Assembly (NCBI RefSeq): GCF_047511655.1
Contig: NC_133402.1
Span: 68,158,951-68,222,950, forward strand
Source of the DNA: Castor canadensis
Taxonomy: Eukaryota; Chordata; Mammalia; Rodentia; Castoridae
Length of the DNA stretch: 64,000 bases
Direction of reading: 5' to 3'
A model generated the notes under the pieces. It did not search any database. It saw only the letters and a program-made list of their open reading frames with translations, and was not told where the DNA came from. Position 1 is the first letter of the stretch. Each line of letters starts with the position of its first letter. This document shows, one piece after another, positions 46,808 to 57,515 of the stretch. Position numbers and translations under genes: made by a program.

Positions 46808-46910
46808 GGGGCTGATGAAATGGCTCAAGTGGTAGAGCGCCTGCCTAGCAAACGTGAGGCCATGAGTTCAAACCCCAGTACTGCCCCCCACCAAAAAAAA
46901 AAAAAACTCA
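46808..46910 (+). repeat. ID-type SINE
   Basis: 'gggctgatgaaatggctcaa', 'gtggtagagcgcctgcctag', 'accccagtactgcccccca' and A14. Confidence 0.85.
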
Positions 46911-49348
46911 AAGAAAAAATTATGGACGATTTCAACTGTTGAAAACTCATTTTAGACTTACAGAAAACTTACAAAATTGCCACAAACTTTTTCCTAAGTG
47001 TCCATTTCTTCCACGTGTTTTAACACTACACAGAGCCATAGTTCATTCAATGTTGGAAACCAGGAAATGAGATCAGTACAGGACTACTTCTAAATCTTTT
47101 TAAAAATAGCCAAAGAAGACAAGGCAAAGGAAATGAGAGAAAAAAAAATCTCGGCTGATTTAGTTATTTACAACAGAATTTTCTTACATTTCATCCGGCC
47201 CCTGCAGATTCTGAGGCAAAACTGTAGGTAAGCCAGAGCTGACAGGGCAGAAAAGTGATGTAAAATTAAATAAAGGAATGGATGTCAATGCCTGCCCTGA
47301 GGTAAACAATAAATACCCTTGCCCTCCTTACTGTTACTTTTGTAAAGTTATTGTTTAATGGGTCCTTCACCTCTGGGCTGATCGAGACCTATTTCCTGAG
47401 GCTCCATCTGCAAGGTTGTTCCCAAACACCAGAACAAGTTTCCAGAAGCCAGTCATTCTCCCAGGTGCATGTCCTTGAAGCTGACTGAATTGTTTCAAAT
47501 TGAGGGCAGAAGAGTTCCAATGTCAACTCCTACCCAGAGAAACACAGGGCTGCAGCTCAGGGCGTTTTCCCAGAAGCTAATCACTTCCTCCTCCTCTAGG
47601 CCTTGGCCTACTAACTGCTTTGCAGGCTAAGCACTCCAAGCCCCAACTCCTATGTCAGGCCTGCCTGGGACCTGCCTCAAGAAGCACCTCTCCAATCTAG
47701 TTGTGTATTTAGGTCTAAATGGGATGATTTCAGTTTCCTGTCAGGGCCACACCAAAGTCATCTTTTTATTTTAATGAATACTGCCAAAGATTGGAGAAGA
47801 TTTTTTTGACCTCTTTTATGGGTAGAAAATTAAAGGACTAAAACTTCAACTCTGCATGCATTTTTGATATAATAAAAACACTGAATTTTTAATTCAGGAA
47901 ACTATTGTATTAGTAAATCAGGGCTTTTAATCATCACAATTCCCCCAAGCTAATGCATCCTACAGTCCTACAAATGCTAAAAGTTTAGCTTGCCATTTCA
48001 ACTACTCTGACAAAGCTTCAAAAAACTGCAAAAAATAAATAAAATTTAAAAACGTGTTTCTCAAATTTAAAGAAAAAAGAGAACATTCCACTAGCGTTTT
48101 AGAGGAACTTAATCTCCTGATTTTAATAGAATTAGAAATAGCAGGAAACTCGAGTTCATAAACAAATGAAGTTTTAGAGTTACATTAATATTCTGTTGCC
48201 TTCTTTGAGTAATACATGGTAATCAGTGATTATTTGCAATGTAATTAGCAAATACATATTAATTCAATTAATCAAAATGCTAATTTTGTAACAAATAAAA
48301 TATCCATTTCTTGGATGTTGTTAGGTAAGTGTTGGAGTAAAAAGTTTTATGTAACCAAGATAAACATTAAAGCACTGGTGAGACAGGTGAACATACTACA
48401 GCAACCTGGCTGTCAAATCCACAAAATTCGGATTGCCAGGAAATATCCATAGTTGGCTAAACAAGGAAATTTGTGGAAAAGATAATCAAAAGAAAGACAC
48501 TATATTTTTACTCATAAAATTAGCATAGATTTTTAAGATGAGAAACACAGCTAGCCTGTTATTGTAAGGAAATTTCTGCTACCCAGTCACAGAGAAGTAC
48601 CCATTCTGAATAGAATGGGTAGACTGTTCATTTTCAGTAGGATGTCTTGTGAGAGACCACAGAAACAGACGTCGAAACCAGAAGCAGAAAGCCCCGCAGT
48701 TCTGTATCAGCGACCACGGAATCACAGTGGCCAATGGCTGTTTCCCTAAACCCTAAGGCCTGCCTGGCATGCTTTTTCTTGAGGCTAACTAGCTGAGGGG
48801 CTAGGTGGTCACTGCCTGCCCCAGGGGCCCCCTGAAATCATTGCTGCCATTAGCAAAAGACCACCCTTAATGGAACTTTCTTTTGGAAACAAAGCAAAAT
48901 GCAAACAAAACAAAATCCTAAAGAAAACTAAAGATGTCAGAGCAGGTTTTACCCCCTCACAGTTGACCTAAAACCTCAGCATATCTGTTGGCCTTCCCCA
49001 CCTCCTTTCACACTGCCCAGTGTATCAATCCAAGGCTCCCATGAAATGCTACTGTGTAGCTATGACCTTGGTAGTACCCTCCTATCAACTCCAAAATACT
49101 CTCAATTCAGACAGCTAGACACAGTTTCAAGTCCTGAAAGAAACTTCGTAAAATTACATCCTTCTCTCTGTCACCTTGAAGAACAATTATCCCAAAAGGC
49201 TGACAGGAAATCCTCATTTCCTCATCCCAGACTAGTTCTCCCTTCCATCTTGCAAATTAATCTAACATCTGAAAAGATACAGTAAAATACCACCAAAATC
49301 CACAGTTTAAAAAAAAAAAAAAAGCAGAGTGCTATTAAGAACACAGAT
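46911..49348. other. Repeat-poor intergenic block
   Basis: About 2.4 kb without a recognised SINE or LINE, unusual for this window. 47,780-48,310 is AT-rich with many TAAT cores; 47,340-47,760 is of mixed composition. An A-tract is at 49,307-49,323. Could hold an enhancer; nothing coding seen. Confidence 0.5.
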
Positions 49349-49558
49349 GAGCCAGGCCCCCAATGGCTCACACCTATAATTCTAGCTACTCAGGGGGCAG
49401 AGATCAGGAGGATCACAGTTCCAAGCCAGCCCAGACAAATAGTTTTCGAGACCCTGTCTCGAAAAAACCCTTCACAATAGAGGGTTCAATAAAATGGCTC
49501 AGGATATAGGCCCTGAGTTCACATCCCAGTACCACAAAAAAAAAAAAAAGAAAAAAAT
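49349..49558 (+). repeat. Compound B1-ID SINE, short-ID variant
   Basis: B1 half ('ggctcacacctataattcta' to 'cctgtctcgaaaaaaccctt') and an ID half reading 'aatggctcaggatataggcc' straight into 'ctgagttcacatcccagtac', then an A-tail. Same internal deletion as the copy at 38,588. Confidence 0.85.
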
Positions 49559-49795
49559 ACAAGAAATCTCTAATTGGCACCACACTAATGGATTAAGGAT
49601 TAAAAAAATCTACTTTTTTCATAAATCTGTAGGCATTTGAGAAGTCAACAATTTGTAAACAACACGGCGAAGGTACCAGGTTGAGAGCAGAGAAGCAAAA
49701 TCCTGTTTGGCGTCACAACGTCTTCTTGTGAGTATGTCTGAAAGAGTGAATGTCCCAGGGAGCTGTCTTAGCAGAATCATACATGAGATCTTTTG

Positions 49796-50115
49796 TTTTT
49801 GTTTTTGGTGGCGCTGGTGTTTGAATGTGGGGCTTTGTGCTTCTAGGCAGGCATTGTACCTCTTGAGCAGCCCTTTCTGCTCTGGTTATTTTGGAGATAA
49901 GGTCTTTTTTTCCCAGGCTAGCCTGGATCAAGATCCTAATTAAGCTTCCTGCCATTGCTGGGGTGACAGGTGCATGCCACCACACCAGCTTTTTTTCCCA
50001 TTGAGATGGGAAATCTCACAAACTTTTTTTTTTTCATCAGACTGGCCTTGAACTGTGATCCTCCAGCTCTCCTAAGCAGCGAGGACTACAGGTGTGAACC
50101 ACTGTGCCTGGCCAC
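49796..50115 (-). repeat. ID-B1-B1 compound SINE
   Basis: Complement order: ID ('ggtggcgctggtgtttgaat' to 'cctcttgagcagccc'), B1 ('ttggagataaggtctttttt' to 'ggggtgacaggtgcatgcca') and a second B1 part ('ctggccttgaactgtgatcc' to 'gactacaggtgtgaacc'). Confidence 0.75.
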
Positions 50116-50582
50116 ACGAGATCATTTTTTAAGCCAACTCGCTTTGCTTTCTTCACGCCGGCTTTGTGGATGCAGGGACACTAGCTGCCTCCTGTCCTGG
50201 GTGTCACTTTTGAATTCCTACAGGAATCCAGCATCTGCAGCTGGACATCTTTGTTTTGTCAATTTTTCTTTCCTCAGCATCTATACATTGTAACTCATTC
50301 CCTTCTTCAAGACATCCTCCTGATAACTTGCTCTGACTTCCTGACACATGATTGCAACATTTGGTGGGGAAAGAAACATTCTAGTGTTTTACAATATCCA
50401 GCAACTTCTGGATACACTGCTTTATACCACCTCCAATTTCTCCCTCCTTAGTGTCCTTCACAGTCCTGACCCAGTGGAGAAAGCCAGCCCAAAAGATGAT
50501 GCCCATTTCCCTCCCAGATAACTGTGAGGTTCTCAAACCCCTTCATGGAAGAGGAGCCTCATCCAGGGAGCCAGTGCAATTT
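50116..50582. other. Intergenic DNA
   Basis: Nothing recognisable; plus-strand open frames here have no domain. Confidence 0.5.
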
Positions 50583-50882
50583 TTTTTCCTTACTGTGGTT
50601 TGAACTCAAGGCCTTAACCACTTGAATCATAACCCTGGCCCCCCTTTTGCTTTAGTTATTTTTCACAAAGGCGCTCACACTATTTCCTGGGCCAGCTTCA
50701 GAGCTCAGTCCTCCTACCTCTGCCTCTTGCCCACCTGGGATTATATATATGCACCACCATGCCTACATTGTCCTTTGAGATAGGGTCTCCCTAGCTTTTT
50801 TACCAGGGCTAGCCTCAAACCATAATCCTATCTACACCTTCCATGTAGTTGGGGTTACAATTGTGAGCCCTGGCATCCAGCT
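50583..50882 (-). repeat. ID-B1-B1 compound SINE
   Basis: Complement: ID remnant ('tactgtggtttgaactcaag'), B1 ('gggattatatatatgcacca') and a second B1 ('gatagggtctccctagcttt' to 'ggggttacaattgtgagccc'). Confidence 0.65.
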
Positions 50883-51415
50883 CACTGAGAAAACAATTTG
50901 ACCAAACAATACATGAAGTTTTACATTGTCATACCTTTCATAGCACTATTACCCCCATTAAATCTAATTTGGGAATCTTTCCTAATGAAATACTTTGAAG
51001 TAGAGAAAACAGTTTTATATACATTGCTACATTATCCATTATTCATATTGGGGAAAAGAATAAATTATGCATTGGGGGCAAGCTGCTGTAATGAAGAGAT
51101 TGTCAGTAAGAGAGAGGTCCATTTCTCTTTTCTGCAACAATCCAGCAAAGTCCAGTCTCCACAGTTTCCTTCCACCATGTTGCTCTTCCTTTCCCTGTAG
51201 TATCATTTTCTTTCACAGGGCCAGTGGACACCAAGTCTCTGTGACCTCTGTATTGTAAGTCCCAGCAGAAGTGATGTCATCCTGTTAAGCACATGGCTTG
51301 GAAGATGCACTTGTCACATTGACACGAGTTTAGTCGATGTGGCCATTTTGCAGCATGAGATGGGAACTGTGGTCATTCTGGGTAATGATATGCCCAGCTA
51401 AAAGGTTATTACCAT

Positions 51416-51510
51416 GTGGCTGGCGGTGTGGTTCAAGTGGTAGAGCACTTGCCTAGCAAGCGTAAGGCTCTGAGTTCAAACCCCAGTACCACAAAAAGAA
51501 ACAAAATAAT
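51416..51510 (+). repeat. ID-type SINE
   Basis: 'gtggctggcggtgtggttca', 'agtggtagagcacttgccta', 'gcaagcgtaaggctctgag' and 'ttcaaaccccagtaccac'. Close to consensus. Confidence 0.88.
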
Positions 51511-51849
51511 TATAAAAGATTATTTCCAGCAAAGGAGTAGAGAGCAGATTTGGGGAACAGCTGGTGATCTGCTACAAATGCTGTTCAATTGCATAAGTTA
51601 TGACAGCAGCATACAAGGTGAAATGCTGTTCCATCACCAGAAAAGACGCTTTTGAAGGTTTTTTCATGGTAAATTGCTATTATTGCATTAAGGTTGTAGA
51701 AGAGATGCAGAATTAGAGTGGGGATTAGCTCAATTGTGAGATATACTTTATATGACACATACCCATTTATATGTAATGTATGTATGTGCAACGAAAATGA
51801 GAAATATTCCAAAATGCTTGTTTGCCTCTAGATGGCAGAATTATGGTGG

Positions 51850-52265
51850 TATGGACTGATTGTTTATGTACCCCCTCCCAAAATGCATACAGAAGCTCTT
51901 ATCCCATGATATGTGGAGATGGAGCCTTGGGGAAATAAATACTTAGAGTTAGATGAGGTCAAGGGTGGGGCCCTCATGATGGAATTAGTGCCCGTGGACT
52001 CAAGAGATACCAGGAGATTGTCCTTTCTCTTTTTCTCTCCCATCCCACATATGCACAGAAACACACAGAGAAGTCCACATGAGCACATAGTCTACATGAG
52101 AAGACAGCTGTCTGAAAACCAGGAAGAGATCCTTCAGCAGCACCTCACCATGGTGACCCATGACCTGGAACTCCCAGCTTTGGAATTCTGAGAAGATACA
52201 TTCCTACTGTTTCATACCTGCCAGTCGATCGTATTTTGTCATGTGGCTCAAGATGACAAACAAGT
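51850..52265 (+). repeat. MaLR/MLT1-like LTR remnant
   Basis: The order 'tgtaccccctcccaaaatgc', 'agttagatgaggtcaagggt', 'ggggccctcatgatggaatt', 'caggaagagatccttcagca' and 'cgtattttgtcatgtggctc' is that of ancient ERVL-MaLR-type LTRs. No internal viral genes. Subfamily uncertain. Confidence 0.55.
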
Positions 52266-52305
52266 TTGTATTTAGATTTTCTTTTGTGAATTTTTCTTAC
52301 TTGTT

Positions 52306-52416
52306 TTTAGAGATGGGGTCTCACTGTGTTGCCCAGGCTGGCCTTGACTCCTTGATCCTCCTGTCGCAGCCTCTTGAGTAGCCAGGACTACAGGTGCAAG
52401 ACACTATACATGGCCT
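52306..52416 (-). repeat. B1-type SINE
   Basis: Complement: 'gagatggggtctcactgtgt', 'tgcccaggctggccttgact' and 'aggactacaggtgcaag'. Confidence 0.8.
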
Positions 52417-52809
52417 TTTGTGAGTTTTTCAAAAGCTTTCTGTTTTAAAGCAAAAGGGTATTACTGGAGGCTAGACAGGGTTTATAATGTATGAGTTGTT
52501 ACAGAAAAAAAATGGCCTTGCCCAATAGAACTTTCTACAATTCTGGACATATTCTACACCTGTGGTCTCATTGGGATAACCACAAGCCCCATATAGTAGT
52601 AATCACTTGAAATGTTGTTTGTACACTGAGTAAGTGAATTTTTAATTTATTTTAAGTATAAAATAATTAACCACATGTAGCTAGTGTCTACAATTTTGGA
52701 TGATCCAGACGTAGAACATACAACTTGCAACAGCTTAAAAAGTAAAAGCTATAAACTCTTGTTTGTGTACACTCGGCTCTCAGTCCCAAAGTATTATGTA
52801 ATTTTGGGG

Positions 52810-53305
52810 GGGGATGCAGTACTGGATTTGTTGCAGGAAATGGTGAGGGAAACAAAGTCACCGAGACCACTTTGCAGGAAACAGGAATTTATTATGCTAG
52901 CAGAGTCAGAGGAGATAAGTTCTGAAAGCCCGGAGCCCCCATCAGAGTCAGGAGATGGGTTATGTACCCCCGGTGGGTGATGTAACCAGGGGTTTGCAGT
53001 AGATGGCTCACAGGTGGTCAGAAAGACAAGTCAGTTACAGAGAAACAAGTTGGTACAGAGTTTCCCCTCAACCCCCTACAGAATGTGGTCACACTCACAG
53101 GAAACCTTGCAGAGCCTAGCTGGAGGTCTGTGATACTTTGGAGCTTGCAGAAAGCTGCTTGTAGCCCCCAGAGTAGGGAATTCAAGGTAAATTCTAGACA
53201 CATAGTAAATCCCAGAAAAATAGCCATGTTGGCTCCAACAGGTTTGAACTCAGGGCTTCACTATTCTGAGGCAGGTGTCTACCACTTGAGCCATGTCTTC
53301 AGCCT
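52810..53305 (-). repeat. ID-type SINE split by an LTR
   Basis: The left piece 'gatgcagtactggatt' (to 52828) and right piece 'ggtttgaactcagggcttca' to 'gagccatgtcttcagcc' (from 53241) join into one inverted ID unit. The 412 bp between them is an LTR. Confidence 0.75.
52829..53240 (-). mobile_element. Solo LTR-like element inside an ID SINE
   Basis: On the minus strand it begins TGTTGGAGCC and ends CCTGCAACA, i.e. TG...CA ends, with a minus-strand AATAAA (complement near 52886-52892) about 60 bp from its 3' end. Flanks ggatt/ggttt look like a 5-bp target duplication with one change. No gag/pol/env sequence beside it, so it is a solo LTR. Class not assigned. Confidence 0.65.
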
Positions 53306-55319
53306 AAGATATACACAAATACTCCACCATCCAGGCATGTCTGGTCTCATGCATTCTCCATACCTTGATAAAAATCACAAGCCTGGAGAGCAGAGGGACT
53401 CCTTCTGCAAACACACTTGAGGTCAATGGTGTCCCTTCATCCCACTGCCAGTATCCCAATTTGTCTCTTCTTTCCTCAGCCTCTTTTTGCCATTCCTTGG
53501 GCATTTGCCCCCTAGAATTTTTTCACCTTTTGCATAGACTGTCTGCCTTCAGCTCTCTATCAGTCTGTGGTTTCTGTGGGGAAACACAGAAGAAGCATTA
53601 GTACCACCACTGGGTGCACTGCAGTCCTTACAGTGTTCCTGGAATAAACCCATTTATGTAACAGATTCTGCATAGGTCACTGTGTTAACTAGCATTAAGT
53701 GTTTAGACTCAAAAGGTTTCATATTATCTTTTGCACAAAGGAAGTTGTGAGGTGGCTGTAGAATTTAGATCTAAAGTTTATTTGCCTCCCAATTCAAAGT
53801 ATATACACATACAGGTCTTATAATGGGCACTGGACGAGCCCATATTTTATCATTTGAAGCTGGAGGCAGGAAAACCTGAAAATAGGGATTAAAGGAAGAA
53901 CTGGTAAGAGATGAGGCCTATATTTTGTCTAGCCAAAAAAGATTAAGCCAAAGGCAAAGCAAACGGTTAGAATGGGACTCTGTGGACTGGTCGGTGTTAG
54001 GGAGCGCTTTTCTCTCCAGGAAAAACTAACTTTTCCTCCAGTTTTCTTTATTGCATTAGTTAAGATAGCTCTTAATATTTCATATTCAGTTTTTCAGTTT
54101 GTTAGTTGGAAAATATTTATTGGTCACCTGCCATGTGACAGAGCTTTTCACTGGACATTGGAAATACAGAGGTGACAAACAGTGGACAACCTTGCTTATC
54201 TGTGTAGGACATAGGGCTATCTATGCTTCATGGATTCAGGTCCTGTTTGCTTGTCACAGGAGAACGGACTGGATACCTTCGGAGAGGCAGATGTGCTAGA
54301 GATGGGGCTTGAGTGGAAGAGTGACAACTTTTTACTCATTGCCAGATGCATCCTCCCTGACACACCTGAGACTTGTAGGGAAGCAACCTGGATCTCTGCC
54401 GGATATCCCCGGGAAGTTACCCCATAACACAGGCCTTCCCTATTAGGAACATTTCCTTAGGAGAACCTTAAAGCTCATACTGTCCCCAGGGGAAGGCCAT
54501 CATCACTGTCTGTTCCAGGCCAACATACTGAAGGGTCCCTTGCCACAGGCTCTCTACAGTTGCCTCACACCTGGGAGCTGGCCCAGAGGATGTTGCATTG
54601 GTGGGGAGTTGAGGCTTCTTCTGAAATGGGGGTCCCTTCTTCTCTGTTGCACTTGAGGTCTCCTCTGTGTTCTCCTCCACATGACTAGATCCCTGTTCTT
54701 CCCTCCCCTCACACACCTGGTCTCTTCCCCCTCCTTGTGCCCTTAAGCAAGTCACTGGACCTCTCTGGAGTTAGTTTCCAAAAGGTAGCTGCTCAGGGAG
54801 GGACAGTTGATTGCAAAGAGGCTGTTGCACACTGAGCAGGCCTCTTAGGTGCTAAGGGGTCTCTAGTGTATCTGTCCATGGAGGAAGGCGCCTGTGGAAA
54901 GATGCTCACTGAGAAGCAAAGCCAAGTAGAGAGCAGGTTTAAAATAAAATGCTTTTCACTTCCACATGCACACACAGTGCAACCGGTTGGAAGTCTCCTG
55001 CTTTTTTTTCGAATGAGACAGTATATAAATGAAGGCCTCTTTCCTGGCCGGTGTCCTAAATAATATCAAGGCCTCACCATCACCTCTGTGCCTCTAGCCC
55101 AAACCACAGCATTTCTTCACAAGATTTCCTGAGTCCAATGTCAATCCCTCCAAATCGACCCTCCATAGCGGAGCTGGACTTTTCTAGAATACAATCCCGA
55201 GCCCACAAAGCATCTGCCTAGAACCCTTTGCGTTGCCTAAAGATGCCGCTCTGCCACATTGCTCACTGGTCCTACTCCACACTGCCGCCCCTCTTTCCTG
55301 TCCCCTTTCTCTCCCTGCA
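53306..55319. other. Intergenic DNA
   Basis: No recognised gene or repeat over 2 kb. 54,060-54,350 has phrases such as 'tattggtcacctgccatgtg' seen in ancient L2/MIR-like repeats. Minus-strand frames at 54,468-54,755 carry no known domain. Confidence 0.5.
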
Positions 55320-55621
55320 AATGATGTCATCATATTGGTCAGCTCCATCCTGGTTGGGTGTTGTTCCCGCTTCCGGACCCGCAGACCTGGGGGTGCCCGG
55401 TGCCAACTTCCTGCCTGATGCCCCTGGACTTTCTAGGGGAACCTCAAGCCCTCGGGGGTGGGGAGGGGTAGGTCTCCCCATCGGGACCACAATCACAATG
55501 CAGGCTGGTGTCTGGGTGGGCTTGCCAGCGGGTTCTGAATCCCACACTCTGGAAATAACCGGTGGGCACCGGCTACACCGCGCAATCCGCAGGTCGCACT
55601 AACGCCAGCCGCTGGCGACGC

Positions 55622-55637
55622 CCACGTGCGCACGTGG
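55622..55637. promoter_or_regulatory. Double E-box palindrome
   Basis: A perfect 16-bp palindrome, ccacgtgcgcacgtgg, with two CACGTG E-boxes 4 bp apart. Suits MYC/MAX, USF or MITF/TFE-type bHLH-zip dimers. Confidence 0.7.
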
Positions 55638-55662
55638 CGGGAGGCCCGGCAGCTGGAGCGCT

Positions 55663-55672
55663 GCGCATGCGC
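55663..55672. promoter_or_regulatory. NRF1 palindromic site
   Basis: GCGCATGCGC, the consensus NRF1 site, 26 bp after the E-box palindrome. Confidence 0.75.
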
Positions 55673-56080
55673 GCGCGGAGCCTTGCACCGCCCTTCGCAG
55701 AGCGCGGTGGAGATGCGCGCTGTCCGGGCAGCACCTCGCTTTCCTGGAAGCTCTCCAGGGCTCCGGTCAGGCCTGGAAGCTTTTCTCCCACCCAGCATCG
55801 TTCCCTTTCCTACACAGAGTCAAGGAGATCGCAGGCTTCTCCCTGGACCATGTCTGCCAGGCTCGCTGAGAACTGTCACCCTTGGGTGTGGGAAGGGAGG
55901 GGATCCCCACAGCGGCCGGTGGACGCTCTTTGCGTGGAGGGAGCCCGCGGGCCCCCGCGAGGGCTGGGGGTCTGTAGGTCTCCCGAGGCCCCGGCGTGTT
56001 GAGCGCCACCCGTGGGGGCATCAGCCTGTGCTGTCAGAAGGGGGGTAGGGCCAGCCCCAGCTGGTTCCCACTTGGTCTCC

Positions 56081-56714
56081 AGGGAAGCCACCTACACGGG
56101 CCCCAGCTCTCTTTTCTTGCTCCTGATCGTCAAGTGCTCTAATTACATTCGGTTCCTGCTGCAAAGACTCAACCCCACCCATCCAGACACAAGGATTCGC
56201 CCCCCCCCACACATCCGTACCCTCTCCCCCAAGTCTTCAGCCGCACCCTCCTGCTCGGATACCCTAGCTTCTCGCAGACCTTACAAACCCTCATGCTTTT
56301 GCTTTGCATTCTGGCATCACATTGAGAACTGCGCTCCGTTGCTGTCTCATTACTGCTGGGCGACAGGTCAGCCAGGGACTTTCAGAGGCCTGCCTGGAGA
56401 GGAAAGCTCTGTACTGAGGACTCAGTTTCTCAGATTCAGGACAGAGATAAAGGATGCGTTAAGGTGGATGGATGGTCTAGGCGATTGCCTTCATTGGGTT
56501 CCATTCCCCTACCTGGTAAAATGGGAACAGTTATCCTTACTCTGAGGGATGGACCTATACCTCCTGGTAGAGTCCATCAGATCCCCCAGCTAACAGGGCA
56601 ACTTTGCCTTCTGCCCACAGAGGAAATCAAAATGCTAGGGCGCCGAGGGAAGAAGCATCACTGCCCTTGTCCAGGTGGCTCAGGTCAGTTATGTGGCGTG
56701 TTTGGCAGTCTTAG
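56081..56714. other. Intergenic DNA
   Basis: Moderately GC-rich, with a run of C at 56,200-56,209. No gene recognised; the 177-codon plus frame starting at 56,012 has no domain or conserved feature. Confidence 0.5.
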
Positions 56715-57055
56715 TGTAGCAGGAAGGAGGACCAAAAGAGAAGCAAGCTGTGTTCTGATGATGAGGCAGGAGGAAGGGGTGGCAAAGCAGAGATACAAAA
56801 CTTAAAGAATTGAAACATGAAGGTCACATAGCACTGGGGGAATAAAATAGCCAGTGAAGTCACATGCAGCCATATGTGGGTTGAGCTTTGCTTTTTGCTT
56901 CTGTAACCTGCTTGCAAGGGTATATAAGGTGAGACCCCTTTGTTCTTGGTGCTCAGCCAAGACTCAGTCTGCTGAGTCTGCACCGGCACAATAAAATGTT
57001 GCTTCCTGCTCGTCTGCCTCAGTGTCCCCTGGCTCAGCTTGGGATTCCTGCAACA
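56715..57055 (+). mobile_element. Solo LTR-like element
   Basis: Starts TGTAGCAGG and ends CCTGCAACA, an imperfect inverted terminal repeat with TG...CA ends. Contains a TATA box (gtatataagg, near 56919), AATAAA at 56990-56995 and a G/T-rich region after it. No viral coding sequence either side. The left border is inferred. The 3' end resembles that of the minus-strand LTR at 52,829. Confidence 0.6.
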
Positions 57056-57369
57056 TCAGGAGTCAGGAGTGTGGCTTGGACCTATCAAAGGAAACAGGAA
57101 GCTACTGGTGTTGCTCCTGCTGGGAAAAAGGGTGGAGACCAGGCCACCCTGGGGAGGAAGGGTTAGTCAGGTTCTGCAGCTAAGCAGTGGTTCCTTGAAC
57201 TTGGTCCCTCCATCTTTAGGTCTGTCCCCCTTCTAGATAATATGGTATGTGAAAGAGGCATGTCTTTTCGCTGTGCTTAGAGTGCCTCTGCCAAGAAAAT
57301 TAGTTTTAGTTTAGATTTCTCACCAGACCACCAGGGGTCACTGTTGACCATCAGTATTTGTCTGAAAAG
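57056..57369. other. Intergenic DNA
   Basis: Short unique-looking stretch between the LTR and the L1 end; nothing recognised. Confidence 0.5.
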
Positions 57370-57515
57370 TGATTTCGCCAGTTTGAAACGTGAGGACAGG
57401 GAGGGGGGATAAAGGAGAATGATGGAGGGAGTGAATTCAACTATATTTGATACATTGTAAGAACTTTTGTAAATGCCACAATGTACCCCCATCCAGCACA
57501 ACAATAAAAATAAAA
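57370..57515 (+). repeat. L1 3' UTR end
   Basis: G-rich purine tract, 'gtgaattcaactatatttga', 'aagaacttttgtaaatgcca', 'caatgtacccccatccagca' and 'caataaaaataaaaac'. Close match to the inverted copy at 16,737-16,900. Confidence 0.65.

Larger units (their letters stand above)
55320..56080. promoter_or_regulatory. Orphan CpG-island, promoter-like
   Basis: CpG-dense and not at either gene's 5' end (11 kb from HLTF, 5 kb from HPS3). Contains a CRE/AP-1-like palindrome TGATGTCATCA at 55322-55332, ATTGG at 55335, a CACGTG-containing palindrome at 55622-55637 and an NRF1 site GCGCATGCGC at 55663-55672. These are proximal-promoter motifs. Open frames through it exist on both strands but have no homology I recognise; a non-coding RNA promoter is the likeliest reading. 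Confidence 0.6.

Noticed and set aside
48598-48621. Small palindrome tacccattct-gaat-agaatgggta
   Set aside because: A 10-bp stem is within chance expectation for 64 kb and nothing around it suggests function.
55562-56545. Plus-strand frames of 146, 140 and 177 codons in and after the orphan CpG island
   Set aside because: Overlapping frames on both strands, compositionally biased, no recognisable domain. Kept only as a promoter-like region.
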